DNA of 64,000 bases from Methylopumilus sp026399645 (GTDB lineage Bacteria; Pseudomonadota; Gammaproteobacteria; Burkholderiales; Methylophilaceae), in NCBI RefSeq assembly GCF_965184065.1, contig NZ_OZ239098.1. One strand, 5' to 3'. Under the pieces are notes generated by a model. It searched no databases, was not told the origin of the DNA, and saw only the letters and a program-made list of their open reading frames with translations. The position numbers were made by a program, and so were the translations under genes. Positions 8,749 to 17,484 of the stretch are shown here, one piece after another; within the stretch, counting starts at the first letter, position 1; each line of letters opens with the position of its first letter.

Positions 8749-9219
8749 TTAGCCAATAATAAAGAGAGTTTCGCCGTATTCAACGGGCTGGCCATTTTCA
8801 ACCAAGATCTTCTTAATCGTGCCAGTAGCGTCAGCTTCAATTTCATTGAGTAATTTCATAGCTTCAATGATACAAAGAGTGTCACCTTTAGTCACTTTGG
8901 AGCCTACATCGACAAAAACTTTAGCATCAGGCGACGGTGAACGATAGAACGTTCCCACCATAGGTGAATTTACTGCATGGCCATCTATCTTTTCTGCAAT
9001 AGGTTTAGTTTCTGAAGTCGCTCCCCCGTCTGACGGAGCGGCCATTTGAGGCTGATGCCCCATTTGCTGAGGTGCTTGTATATAGTGTGTCATAGGTGCC
9101 GCTTGATTCATAAGTTGCCGGCTGATTTTTACTTTTTCTTCACCTTCGGTGAGCTCAAGTTCGGCGATACCAGACTCTTCTACTAAATCGATTAATTTTT
9201 TAAGTTTGCGTAAATCCAT
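8749..9219 (-). CDS. accB: Acetyl-CoA carboxylase biotin carboxyl carrier protein
   Basis: Carries biotin between AccC and the carboxyltransferase. At 156 residues it equals the E. coli protein, and the biotinylated lysine of EAMK is residue 122, also the E. coli position. Layout: N-terminal helical AccC-binding segment (1-36), a Gln/Met/Pro/Ala linker (about 40-75), then the biotinyl domain with the thumb-like segment near SPMVGTFYRSPSPDAKVFVDVG. Co-transcribed with aroQ upstream and accC downstream. Confidence 0.97.
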   Translation of the reverse strand: MDLRKLKKLIDLVEESGIAELELTEGEEKVKISRQLMNQAAPMTHYIQAPQQMGHQPQMAAPSDGGATSETKPIAEKIDGHAVNSPMVGTFYRSPSPDAKVFVDVGSKVTKGDTLCIIEAMKLLNEIEADATGTIKKILVENGQPVEYGETLFIIG

Positions 9220-9239
9220 AATGACCTCTTTTTAAAACT

Positions 9240-9677
9240 TTAAGCGTTAATTGCAAAATTAAGGGCTGCTATATAACCATCCGCACCTAGGCCGCTAATC
9301 ACCGCGACTGCGATATCAGAAAAATAGGAGTGATGCCTAAAAGGCTCCCTTGCATACACATTCGATAAATGAACTTCAATAAATGGCACCTTGACGGCCG
9401 AGAGCGCATCACGCATTGCAACAGATGTGTGGGTATAGGCTGCCGGATTAATAATTAGGAAATCTACCTTGTCATTGTGAAGCGACTGGATTTTGTTTAC
9501 CAAGTCTCCTTCGCTATTGCTTTGCATGGTTTCAAGCTTAATAGACTTCGCTGATGCTATGGTTTTTAAAGCCAGATCGATGTCTTCTAAGGTCTGTTTA
9601 CCATAGTGCTGTGGCTCACGCTCACCAAGAAGGTTTAGGTTGGGCCCGTGCAAAACTAAGATTGATTTTGTTGCCAT
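9240..9677 (-). CDS. aroQ: Type II 3-dehydroquinate dehydratase
   Basis: Third step of the shikimate pathway: 3-dehydroquinate to 3-dehydroshikimate. 145 residues, the size of the dodecameric type II enzyme. Signature segments are LVLHGPNLNLLGEREPQHYG with the flexible lid and catalytic Tyr, INPAAYTHTSVAMRDAL, and EVHLSNVYAREPFRHHSYFS with the substrate-binding HLSN and active-site residues. It lies between tlpA-like and accB genes in a common betaproteobacterial order. Confidence 0.97.
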   Translation of the reverse strand: MATKSILVLHGPNLNLLGEREPQHYGKQTLEDIDLALKTIASAKSIKLETMQSNSEGDLVNKIQSLHNDKVDFLIINPAAYTHTSVAMRDALSAVKVPFIEVHLSNVYAREPFRHHSYFSDIAVAVISGLGADGYIAALNFAINA

Positions 9678-9763
9678 GTGTTACGTTTTTTCTTGAATCT
9701 ATGGAAGTTAATTTTGCCGAAAATAACGTTTTTTGTCTACAAATTAGACGAAATTAAGGAAAA

Positions 9764-10312
9764 TTAAAGGCTTTTAGAGGGTTGCAATAAAGGCTTGAGT
9801 ATGGCATCCAATTGGTCTTTATGTACGCGACCGAGAATCGTTTTTTGGATGTTACCGTCTGAATCGATAATTACAGTATAAGGCAAAATACCCTCATTGT
9901 TCCCTAAATTTTTACTCAAAATCACCCCTTTATCTTCATCCACAAATATAGGGTACGCTACCTTTGTTTGTTTAAGATAAGATTTCACGGCCTTTTTCTC
10001 ATCAATCGCGATACCAACCACCACAAGGTTTTTAGATTTATTCTCAGCATAGACTTTAGATAATTCAGGCATTTCTTCACGACAAGGCTCGCACCATGTT
10101 GCCCAAAAATTAAGGACAATAGTTTTATCCTGAAATTGTTTGAGACTTTGAGGCCTTCCATCAGGGTCATTCATCATCGTTGCATAGAGGGGGGCAGTCG
10201 AAGGAGCTTTTTTCTCAGATGGCATTAAAAAAATGCGAGAAAAAGAAAAGCCTAAGAAAATAATAACAACGAAATAGATGGCTAAATGAAGTTTGGTTTT
10301 ATTGATTTTCAT
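9764..10312 (-). CDS. TlpA/ResA-type membrane-anchored thioredoxin
   Basis: Periplasmic thiol-disulfide oxidoreductase. 182 residues: one N-terminal hydrophobic anchor (about 8-28, LAIYFVVIIFLGFSFSRIFL) and a thioredoxin fold of the TlpA/AhpC-TSA type with active site WATWCEPCREEMPEL near residue 73. Its start overlaps the 3' end of dsbD by 14 bp, so it is translationally coupled to the DsbD electron donor. Likely role is keeping specific periplasmic or cytochrome c maturation thiols reduced; the exact client is not visible. Confidence 0.9.
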   Translation of the reverse strand: MKINKTKLHLAIYFVVIIFLGFSFSRIFLMPSEKKAPSTAPLYATMMNDPDGRPQSLKQFQDKTIVLNFWATWCEPCREEMPELSKVYAENKSKNLVVVGIAIDEKKAVKSYLKQTKVAYPIFVDEDKGVILSKNLGNNEGILPYTVIIDSDGNIQKTILGRVHKDQLDAILKPLLQPSKSL

Positions 10313-12092
10313 GTTGGAGCGTTTTAAGGTGGTCTAGCATTTGAGATGCGTTCTTGTAGCCCACAATTCTATAAGTGCGTAATTCGCTATGCTGCTTATC
10401 AAAAAATAAGATGGCTGGCGGCCCGTAAAGATTGAAATGTTTTAAGAGGGCTTTATGGTTAGCATTATTTTTAGTGACGTCAATTTGAAGCAATCTATAT
10501 TCTTTGAGGTGCTCCTTGACTTTTGGATAACTAAAAGTAAGTTTTTCATATTCTTTACAAGACACACACCAGTCTGCATAAAAATCTAGCATGATCATTT
10601 TGTTATCGCGCTGATTAAGTTCTCTGGATAAATCATCGAGATTTTGAATTTGCTTAAAAGGCAAAACAGAAACGTGATTAGGCTTTGTGATATTGGAAAT
10701 ATCTTCATTATCAGAGACATTCATTTTTTGAAGAGTTAGGCCAAAAAGTAAAATGGAAGCAATGAGCGTTACAAAAGCTAAGAGATGAACCCAAGACATC
10801 GACTTATATTTGAAGCGACGGGCTGCAAAAAATAAATATATAGAGAGTGCGAGTAATAGAGCACTATAAGCAATCTGATCAAAATGTTCAGGGAATAGTG
10901 GACTCATAATAAAAAGGCCCATGGCAATTAAGATAAAGCCAATCAGTTCTTTAACAATAATCATCCAATGGCCACGCCTTGGCAGCCATTGATCAGAAAA
11001 AATACCAATGAGAAGAAGCGGTATGCTCATGCCAATAGACAGTGTAAATAAAGCTAAGCCACCTAAGATAAAATCTTGTGATTGATTGATATAAATGATT
11101 GCCCCTGCGAGGGGAGGCGCGATGCAAGGACTCAATACAAGAGATGAAATCATACCGATAATAAAAACATTAAGATATCTACCTCCTTCTACGCGAAGGA
11201 TAGATGTTGCAATAAAATTTTCAATAAAGTGAGGTAATTTGAGAGCATATAAATCAAACATAGAAAGAGCTAAAAGAATAAAAACAATGCCGAGGGTAAT
11301 CATGAGTAAGGGACTTTGAATGCTTGACGTAATTAAATTACCTGACAATCCTGCAAAAATACCTATCAAGGTATAAGTAAAAGAAACGCCACCCACATAA
11401 CTCAATGACAGAAAAAAATCTTTTAAGCGTGTTTGATGAGAGGGGCGCTTATGTGATGCAAAAATAATACTTGATAAAATAGGAATCATGGGAAGCACAC
11501 AGGGCGTTAAAGAAAGCAAAAGCCCTGCAATAAAGAATCCCAATAAGATAAGACCAATATGTTGTGATTGAAGTAAAAATTGCATCGTATCAACTTCAGA
11601 ATTAGAGCTGACCGCGTTTAAGTTTTTGTTTTGAATGCTATCGAATTTAAATGCTTTTGTAATGGGAGCATAACAAAGACCTTTTTGGCTGCATCCTTGA
11701 TAAGTCAGGCTTATCTCTTTTGGTGGATGAGTTGGGTCATATGGAATAGAGGCATTTAAAGTGTCATGATAAATTTCTGTTTTTCCGAAGTGTGGGTCTG
11801 TTTTAATTTCAGCTGTTGGCAAAAGCATTTGTTTTTGAACAATATGATCAAATTCAACTCTCAATTTATTGCGATAAAGATAATAGTCTTTAGCAATAAA
11901 GAACGCCGCCTCAATTGATTGAGGATTTTTCTTAATTGTTAATTGAAAAGCTTCGTCAGGCGGTAAGAATGCATTTTTATCTTTTAAGAATAAAGAGTCA
12001 TTAGCATGTGCGCTGTTGATGAGTAAGCCGATAAAAAATAAACCAAATAAGATTGTTATTTTTTTTGATAAAGAAAAAATACGGCTAAACAT
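10299..12092 (-). CDS. dsbD: Thiol:disulfide interchange protein DsbD
   Basis: Transfers electrons from cytoplasmic thioredoxin across the inner membrane to periplasmic proteins. 597 residues with all three parts: signal peptide (to about residue 30), DsbD-alpha domain with the cysteine pair Cys134/Cys140 in GCSQKGLCY, eight-helix membrane domain with redox cysteines in LTPCVLPM and LSPCIAPP, and C-terminal thioredoxin domain with Cys509/Cys512 in DWCVSCKEYE. All six redox cysteines are present, so it should be fully functional. First gene of a minus-strand operon into tlpA-like, aroQ, accBC and prmA. Confidence 0.96.
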   Translation of the reverse strand: MFSRIFSLSKKITILFGLFFIGLLINSAHANDSLFLKDKNAFLPPDEAFQLTIKKNPQSIEAAFFIAKDYYLYRNKLRVEFDHIVQKQMLLPTAEIKTDPHFGKTEIYHDTLNASIPYDPTHPPKEISLTYQGCSQKGLCYAPITKAFKFDSIQNKNLNAVSSNSEVDTMQFLLQSQHIGLILLGFFIAGLLLSLTPCVLPMIPILSSIIFASHKRPSHQTRLKDFFLSLSYVGGVSFTYTLIGIFAGLSGNLITSSIQSPLLMITLGIVFILLALSMFDLYALKLPHFIENFIATSILRVEGGRYLNVFIIGMISSLVLSPCIAPPLAGAIIYINQSQDFILGGLALFTLSIGMSIPLLLIGIFSDQWLPRRGHWMIIVKELIGFILIAMGLFIMSPLFPEHFDQIAYSALLLALSIYLFFAARRFKYKSMSWVHLLAFVTLIASILLFGLTLQKMNVSDNEDISNITKPNHVSVLPFKQIQNLDDLSRELNQRDNKMIMLDFYADWCVSCKEYEKLTFSYPKVKEHLKEYRLLQIDVTKNNANHKALLKHFNLYGPPAILFFDKQHSELRTYRIVGYKNASQMLDHLKTLQHENQ

Positions 12093-12236
12093 GAATAACG
12101 GCCTTTAATTAATAAGAAATGAGTCGGTTGGAGTTAATTTGTCACAAAAACGTTCCTTAAGTATTATTCAAAGAAGCTCTTAAGCACAACGATCATTTAT
12201 TACATATAATTCTAACTAGATTAATAGAATAACCTA

Positions 12237-12632
12237 ATGCGATTACTTTTTACTATTCTTTTATTGTCCTTCCCAGTCATTGAGATATGGGGTATTTTTA
12301 AACTAAGCTCCCTTTATGGGTGGTGGTTTTTTCTCTATATGGTTTTGGTCAGTTATCTTGGTTGGCGGTTAATCAAAGAAGAAAAACAATTAGTTTTTGC
12401 AAAGTTTATGGGAGCAATGAGCCAAGGTGGCAACCCAATTAAAGTCATGATTGGAAGTGCTCGTAATTTATTTGTAGGCCTCTTATTTATTATTCCTGGC
12501 GTAATTACAGATCTCTTTGCAGTCATATTGTTGCTTATTCCTATTAAAATTAACGCTTCTCAAAATATTAATCCATCAGAAGAAGATGTGATCGAAGGTG
12601 AGTATCGTCGCGATGATGAGCTTTTAAAATAA
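12237..12632 (+). CDS. fxsA: FxsA family membrane protein
   Basis: 131-residue inner-membrane protein of the FxsA family, known in E. coli for alleviating F exclusion of phage T7. Hydrophobic segments at about 1-20, 24-45 and 75-100; the family pattern PVIEIWGIFKLSS, GWWFFLYMVLVSYLGWRLIKEE and LLFIIPGVITDLFAVILLL is clear. It ends with a short charged tail (SEEDVIEGEYRRDDE). Its TAA overlaps the ATG of the next gene by one base (TAATG), indicating coupling. A TATAAT lies at 12205-12210, but no clear -35 element. Confidence 0.9.
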   Translation: MRLLFTILLLSFPVIEIWGIFKLSSLYGWWFFLYMVLVSYLGWRLIKEEKQLVFAKFMGAMSQGGNPIKVMIGSARNLFVGLLFIIPGVITDLFAVILLLIPIKINASQNINPSEEDVIEGEYRRDDELLK

Positions 12633-13654
12633 TGAGTTTCACCATAAAACTTTTACCAAGTGGCCATGTCTTTCAAGCTAAAGGAAGTCAAACCATTATA
12701 GAGGCCGCCATAGATTCAGGTGTTCATCTGCCTTATGGTTGTAGAAATGGTGCTTGTGGCGCATGCAAAGGTAAAGTGGTTGAAGGAAAAGTGCATTTAG
12801 AAGATTATCAGTCATCCGTGATTTCAGAAGAAGAAATTAAAAATGGCATGACATTGTTTTGTAAGGCAATCGCTATTGAAGACTTAACTATTGAAATTAA
12901 AGAGCTAGCTATCACTAACAATATTAGACCTAAAATCTTTCCAGTGCGTGTTGAAGCTTTAGAAAAGCTCACTCATGACGTAATGCTGATGAAGCTTAAG
13001 CTCCCAAGTACTGACAAACTGCAATTTGTAGCAGGACAATATCTAGAATTTTTACTTAAAGATGGAAAGAGGAGAGCATTTTCAATTGCGAGCCCTTCTC
13101 ACGAGTCTTCCTTGCTTGAAATACACCTGAGGCTCATTCCAGGCGGCGAATTTACAGAATATGTATTTAAAGAAATGACAGAAAAATCTATTCTGCGCGT
13201 GGAAGGACCTTTTGGTAATTTTTATTTACGCGAAGATTCTGAAAAAACTATTATTTTCGTAGCGGGTGGAACGGGCTTTGCACCTATTAAGGGCATGATT
13301 GAAGAGTCCATTCAAAAAGGTATGCAGAGACCTATCAAGCTTTATCGTGGCGCACGCGTATTGGAAGATTTATATATGGATGCATTATGTAAAAAATGGG
13401 CAAATGAATTTTCGCATATTGAATACATTCCTGTGTTGTCTGAATCTCTTCAAGAAGATGCTTGGCATGGACGAAATGGATTAGTGCATGAAGCTGTATT
13501 AAAAGATTTTGTAAATTTTAATGACTATCAATTGTATTGTTGTGGCGCTCCTCAGATGGTAGAAGTTGCACATAAGGCATTTATTAAAGCAGGGCTACCG
13601 GAGGATGAGTTTTATTCGGATGCTTTTACGTTTGCAGCGCCTGTAAAAAAATAA
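12632..13654 (+). CDS. [2Fe-2S] ferredoxin-domain NAD(P)H flavoreductase (CDP-6-deoxyglucoseen reductase-like)
   Basis: 340 residues. Residues 1-95 are a plant-type ferredoxin domain whose cluster ligands are visible as Cys37, Cys42, Cys45 and Cys77 (YGCRNGACGACKG ... LFCKA). Then follows a ferredoxin-NADP reductase module: FAD-binding RAFSIASPSHE and NAD-binding FVAGGTGFAPIKGMIEE, ending in the CGAPQMVE block. Betaproteobacterial homologues are usually named CDP-6-deoxy-delta-3,4-glucoseen reductase, but no deoxysugar pathway is nearby, so this is probably a general electron-transfer reductase. Translationally coupled to fxsA and followed by a strong terminator. Confidence 0.9.
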   Translation: MSFTIKLLPSGHVFQAKGSQTIIEAAIDSGVHLPYGCRNGACGACKGKVVEGKVHLEDYQSSVISEEEIKNGMTLFCKAIAIEDLTIEIKELAITNNIRPKIFPVRVEALEKLTHDVMLMKLKLPSTDKLQFVAGQYLEFLLKDGKRRAFSIASPSHESSLLEIHLRLIPGGEFTEYVFKEMTEKSILRVEGPFGNFYLREDSEKTIIFVAGGTGFAPIKGMIEESIQKGMQRPIKLYRGARVLEDLYMDALCKKWANEFSHIEYIPVLSESLQEDAWHGRNGLVHEAVLKDFVNFNDYQLYCCGAPQMVEVAHKAFIKAGLPEDEFYSDAFTFAAPVKK

Positions 13655-13664
13655 ACAGGCATAA

Positions 13665-13689
13665 AAAAAGGCGCTAAAAGCGCCTTTTT
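13665..13689. terminator. Bidirectional Rho-independent terminator
   Basis: Perfect 10-bp stem AAAAAGGCGC / GCGCCTTTTT with loop TAAAA. It gives a T-tract in both directions, 11 bp after the flavoreductase and 21 bp beyond the end of the opposite-strand Ala/Lys-repeat gene. It serves both convergent transcripts. Confidence 0.9.
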
Positions 13690-13709
13690 CTTTAGTACTG
13701 ATAAGCAAA

Positions 13710-13907
13710 TTACTTAGCAGCTTTAGCATCAGCAGCTGGTTTAGCAGCTTTAGCATCAGCAGCTGGTTTAGCAGCTGGAGCAGCTTTAGCATCAGCAGCT
13801 GGAGCAGCTTTAGCATCAGCAGCTGGAGCAGCTTTAGCATCAGCAGCAAATGCATTTAATGAAAGAGCGAATAAACCTACAACTAATGAAGCGAATAACT
13901 TAGACAT
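13710..13907 (-). CDS. Small secreted Ala/Lys/Asp-repeat protein
   Basis: 65 residues: a clear Sec signal peptide (MSKLFASLVVGLFALSLNAFAA, cleavage about residue 21) and a mature part built almost only from A, K, D and P in tandem AADAKAAP-type octamers followed by KPAADAKAA units. The DNA shows matching 24-bp tandem repeats. A strong ribosome-binding site (AAGGAA, 7 nt before ATG) and its own terminator argue that it is a real, probably well-expressed gene. Function unknown: candidates are a periplasmic filler or envelope-associated polycation. The repeat tract may vary in length between strains. Confidence 0.7.
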   Translation of the reverse strand: MSKLFASLVVGLFALSLNAFAADAKAAPAADAKAAPAADAKAAPAAKPAADAKAAKPAADAKAAK

Positions 13908-14284
13908 GTAATTTCCTTAAATATTAAATTAAATAATATATGTATCGATTTGTAACAATATTGACACATATCAACCGTGTATAAATCACGATTTGCGCGA
14001 ATTATACATGAGCTATAATTTTTATCTACCAAAAATATAACTTACCAACATGGACTTAACTTTTCGGGAAAAGTTCCTCGCTGTCGAAAGGGTTTGCGTT
14101 TAAAAGAAATATTTAATTAAAGCAACTTTGTAATAGAGCGTTATAAACTCAGGCATAGATTGCTTCTCAGACTTCACAACTAAACTAGCAGCATCAAAAA
14201 ATTGCCTAAAGTGTCCTAAAAGCGAAGCATAAGCTTTATGTTGAAAGAGGATTATTTCTTTTGCTTATTTTTTAAAAACTAAAA
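13908..14284. other. Longest intergenic gap; hairpin and start-less minus-strand ORF
   Basis: 377 bp without a convincing gene. Seen: the likely promoter region of the Ala/Lys-repeat gene (a TATAAT on the minus strand at about 14000-14006 with no good -35); a perfect 8-bp hairpin AACTTTTC-GG-GAAAAGTT at 14058-14075 with no T-run; and a minus-strand open frame 14100-14264 (54 codons) with protein-like composition (includes LLGHFRQFFDAASLVVKSE and SMPEFITLYYKVALIKYFF) but no ATG/GTG/TTG near its 5' end. That frame lies just downstream of hemD and may be a gene remnant. No tRNA fold was recognised. Confidence 0.45.
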
Positions 14285-15058
14285 TTAGTGATCGATTGTC
14301 TCTAAAAGCTTTTTCATCATAGATTGATCAGATGGTTCGTCTGACGAAAAAGTCATAAAAGACTCTCTCTCAAGAACATTGACCATTCTCGGATGATTTA
14401 CGATAAAAAGTACGTCCTTTAAAAAATTCATTTCTTTTAAGCGACTTAAACGAACAAACTCTTTACATGCCTCAGAGCTTGTAATAAGAATCGCTGAAAT
14501 ATGAATTTTTTCAGAGAAGGTTTTAAGTAAATCTAAATTGGTTTGCGGAAACGTGCGGGTATAACATTCTGCGTAAGTAACTTCAGCGCCACGCGCTCTT
14601 AATATTTCAGCTAGAGTTTCTCGGCCACCCTCACCTCTAAAGATTACAATTTTTTTATTCTTAATATCATTCATTTCTTCGGTTGCAAGCAAGCCCTCGC
14701 TATCAAAGTTTTCATCTGGTATGAGTACATGATTTACATCAAATAATTTCAATGCCTTTTGAGTGGAGGGACCAATAGCTGCAAACTTTGTTGATTCGGG
14801 TAATGTATGAAAAGCATGTTTGACTGCTGGCATACCAAATTGCACTGCATTAGAACTAATAAAAATAGCCCAATCATAATCATTCAATTTTAAAACGACA
14901 TTTTGAAAAGTTTCGTTTTGACTTTTTGATTGAATTTCAAGCAAAGGAAATTCGAAAGGATGCCCTTGATGATCATTGACCAAGGCTTTGATCTCTCCAG
15001 TTTGATGAGAAGGCCGAGTAATGACAATACCGGTTTGATGGAGTTCTTTTTTACTCAT
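14285..15058 (-). CDS. hemD: Uroporphyrinogen-III synthase
   Basis: Cyclises and rearranges hydroxymethylbilane to uroporphyrinogen III, the branch point to heme, siroheme and cobalamin. 257 residues, family-typical and poorly conserved as usual. Supporting features: N-terminal GIVITRPSHQ, DWAIFISSNAVQFGM, FAAIGPSTQKAL, IVIFRGEGGRETLAEILRARGAEV and the C-terminal ILITSSEACKEFVRL segment. Its ATG overlaps the hemC stop by 4 bp (ATGA), so the two enzymes of consecutive steps are coupled. No hemX/hemY follows. Confidence 0.92.
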   Translation of the reverse strand: MSKKELHQTGIVITRPSHQTGEIKALVNDHQGHPFEFPLLEIQSKSQNETFQNVVLKLNDYDWAIFISSNAVQFGMPAVKHAFHTLPESTKFAAIGPSTQKALKLFDVNHVLIPDENFDSEGLLATEEMNDIKNKKIVIFRGEGGRETLAEILRARGAEVTYAECYTRTFPQTNLDLLKTFSEKIHISAILITSSEACKEFVRLSRLKEMNFLKDVLFIVNHPRMVNVLERESFMTFSSDEPSDQSMMKKLLETIDH

Positions 15059-15984
15059 AGAACAAGACTCGCTAAGATTTTATCGGCACCCTGATCAAGA
15101 AGTTGCTTCGCAAGCTTTTCGCCAAGCTTTTCAGCATCCTCAATAGAGCCTTCAATGCTATCTTTAATCATTTCTTTTCCATCTATGGAAGCTACAAAAC
15201 CTTGAAGCTTGAGTATTTTTTTTTCAATAATTGCGTGGGCACCCAAGGGAACATTGCAACTGCCACCTAAAGTTCGGCTCATAGCTCTTTCGGCTAAAAC
15301 GCAGTAAGCCGACTCTTGATGATGCAGAGGTTTTAACAGCTCAACAAGATCCGAACGCACTTTTAATATCTCAATAGCAAGTGCACCTTGCCCAACGGCA
15401 GGAATAGAATTTTCAGGGGACATATACTGTCGTATACGTGTTTTTAATTTCAGTCGAATGAGCCCCGCCGCTGCCAATATAATGCCGTGATATTGTTTTT
15501 TATCGAGTTTTCTTAAGCGTGTTTGGAGATTGCCTCGTAATGGTTCAATTACAAGCTCAGGGAACCGGCGTTGTAATTGGCTTTGTCGGCGAAGACTTGA
15601 GGTGCCTACAATACTTCCCGGTGGTAACATTTCGAGCGCCCCAAAATCATTAGAAATAAATGCATCTCTTGCATCTTCTCGCTTGCCAATCGCAGCAATC
15701 ATAAATTCTTCACTCAAATGCATGGGTAAGTCTTTAAGTGAGTGCACCGCAATATCAGCTTCTTTGTTTTGCAATGCGCCTTCTAATTCTTTAATAAAAA
15801 GACCTTTACCGCCAATCTTAGAGAGAGATTTATTTAGTGTTTTGTCACCTTGAGTCGTCATGCCAAGAATAGTGACTTCTAATCTTGGATATAAAGATAC
15901 AAGTTCTGATTTGATATATTCGGCTTGCCATATTGCAAGCTCACTTTCGCGTGTCGCGATGGTTATGTGTGTAGGATGGGTCAT
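15055..15984 (-). CDS. hemC: Porphobilinogen deaminase (hydroxymethylbilane synthase)
   Basis: Condenses four porphobilinogens into hydroxymethylbilane. 309 residues. Signature motifs: IATRESELAIWQAEYIK, VHSLKDLPMHL with the catalytic Asp, GTSSLRRQSQL, and GGSCNVPLGAHA, where Cys243 should carry the dipyrromethane cofactor (E. coli Cys242). First gene of hemCD; divergent from argH with an 89-bp shared promoter region. Confidence 0.97.
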   Translation of the reverse strand: MTHPTHITIATRESELAIWQAEYIKSELVSLYPRLEVTILGMTTQGDKTLNKSLSKIGGKGLFIKELEGALQNKEADIAVHSLKDLPMHLSEEFMIAAIGKREDARDAFISNDFGALEMLPPGSIVGTSSLRRQSQLQRRFPELVIEPLRGNLQTRLRKLDKKQYHGIILAAAGLIRLKLKTRIRQYMSPENSIPAVGQGALAIEILKVRSDLVELLKPLHHQESAYCVLAERAMSRTLGGSCNVPLGAHAIIEKKILKLQGFVASIDGKEMIKDSIEGSIEDAEKLGEKLAKQLLDQGADKILASLVL

Positions 15985-16073
15985 ATTTGAATTTAAAACG
16001 AATGTGTCATTTTATCATAAGCTAGGCCATTGAAAATTTAGAAAATCATAAGCTTTAGCATATACTTTCATCT

Positions 16074-17468
16074 ATGGCTAAAAAAGATATAAAAAAAGCG
16101 AATTGGTCGGGCAGATTTAATGAGCCTGTGACTGAACTCGTCAAAAGATTTACAGCTTCTATTGGATTTGATCATAAACTAGGTCTACATGATATTGAAG
16201 GCTCACTGGCTCATGCGGAAATGCTGGCCGCACAAAAAATTATCACGCAAAAAGATTTAAAAGCGATTGAAAGCGGATTACAAAGCATCCAAAAAGAAAT
16301 TTTAGCTGGTACCTTTAAATGGTCTATAGATTTAGAAGACGTACATTTGAATATTGAAAAAAGGTTGACTGATAAAATTGGTGAAGCCGGTAAGAAATTA
16401 CATACAGGAAGATCAAGAAATGACCAGGTTGCAACTGATTTGAGATTATGGTTAAGAGCAACCATAGATGAAACGATTCAAAAAATTAAAACACTTCAGT
16501 TATCCGTTGTTCAGTTAGCAGATAAGCATCAAAAAACAATTATGCCTGGATTCACTCATCTCCAAGTCGCACAGCCTGTGACATTTGGCCATCACTTGAT
16601 GGCTTATTATGAAATGTTGCAAAGAGATTTGACAAGATTTGAAGATGCCAGAAAAAGAATGAATCAATTGCCTTTAGGATCAGCAGCGCTTGCTGGTACA
16701 AGTTATCCCATCGATAGACATAAGGTTGCTAAAAAACTTAGATTTGACGGTCTATGTGAGAACTCAATAGATGCAGTTTCAGACAGAGATTTTGCAATTG
16801 AATTTACTTTTGTAGCATCTTTACTCATGACCCATTTATCGAGATTTTCAGAAGAGCTCATTATGTGGTCAAGCCCTATGTTTGGATTTGTTGAAATCGC
16901 GGATAGGTTTTGTACCGGCTCATCCATCATGCCCCAGAAAAAAAATCCAGATGTGCCCGAATTGGTGAGAGGAAAAACAGGAAGAGTCACAGGCCATTTA
17001 ATGAGCCTTCTTATGCTTATGAAAGCGCAACCACTTGCTTACAATAAAGACAACCAAGAAGACAAAGAGCCTCTTTTTGATACTGCAAATACTATTTTAG
17101 ATGTACTCACCATTTATGCGGACATGCTTAGAAGCATTTCGGTCAATGAAAAAAACATGAAGGAAGCTGCTTTAAAAGGTTATGCGACTGCAACAGACTT
17201 GGCCGATTATCTTGTGATCAAAGGTGTGCCATTTAGAGATGCGCATGAGATTGTGGCAAAAGCCGTAAATGCAGCTATTAAAAAGAAATGTGATTTATCA
17301 GAACTCAAGATAGATGAATTGAAAAAATTTAGTAAAATGATTTCAAACGATGTGTATAGCTATTTAACCCTCGAGGGTTCAATTAAATCGAGAAATCACA
17401 TTGGCGGCACATCTTTTGAGCAAGTCAAAAAATCGATCGAAAAAGCTAAAAAAAGATTAAAAGAATAA
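16074..17468 (+). CDS. argH: Argininosuccinate lyase
   Basis: Last step of arginine synthesis: argininosuccinate to arginine and fumarate. 464 residues, typical tetrameric fumarase/aspartase-superfamily lyase. Motifs: LHTGRSRNDQVATDLRLWLR, PGFTHLQVAQPVTFGHHL, and the catalytic signature GSSIMPQKKNPD (active serine near residue 282). Divergent from hemC, convergent with the efflux outer-membrane gene 5 bp away. No other arg genes are nearby except argC at 50.5 kb. Confidence 0.97.
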   Translation: MAKKDIKKANWSGRFNEPVTELVKRFTASIGFDHKLGLHDIEGSLAHAEMLAAQKIITQKDLKAIESGLQSIQKEILAGTFKWSIDLEDVHLNIEKRLTDKIGEAGKKLHTGRSRNDQVATDLRLWLRATIDETIQKIKTLQLSVVQLADKHQKTIMPGFTHLQVAQPVTFGHHLMAYYEMLQRDLTRFEDARKRMNQLPLGSAALAGTSYPIDRHKVAKKLRFDGLCENSIDAVSDRDFAIEFTFVASLLMTHLSRFSEELIMWSSPMFGFVEIADRFCTGSSIMPQKKNPDVPELVRGKTGRVTGHLMSLLMLMKAQPLAYNKDNQEDKEPLFDTANTILDVLTIYADMLRSISVNEKNMKEAALKGYATATDLADYLVIKGVPFRDAHEIVAKAVNAAIKKKCDLSELKIDELKKFSKMISNDVYSYLTLEGSIKSRNHIGGTSFEQVKKSIEKAKKRLKE

Positions 17469-17484
17469 TTCTTTTAGCTTTTTT
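17440..17484. terminator. Bidirectional terminator overlapping argH and efflux OMF gene ends
   Basis: AAAAAGCTAAAA (17440-17451) pairs perfectly with TTTTAGCTTTTT (17472-17483); inside lies a second perfect stem AAAAGAAT / ATTCTTTT. T-runs occur on both strands. The stem extends into both coding regions, so the two convergent genes share one compact terminator. Confidence 0.75.

Noticed and set aside
12632..13654. Reading the ferredoxin-reductase gene as part of a deoxysugar (ascarylose) pathway
   Set aside because: No other deoxysugar gene is near; the name comes from family annotation only.
13595..13855. Alternative minus-strand frame (Leu/Gln-rich repeats) over the Ala/Lys-repeat gene
   Set aside because: It is the other frame of the same 24-bp repeats, runs through the strong terminator and into the flavoreductase gene, and lacks a signal or ribosome-binding site.
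14050..14103. Plus-strand 17-codon ORF starting at an ATG in the 13.9-14.3-kb gap
   Set aside because: Very short, no Shine-Dalgarno, no family resemblance; overlaps a small hairpin.
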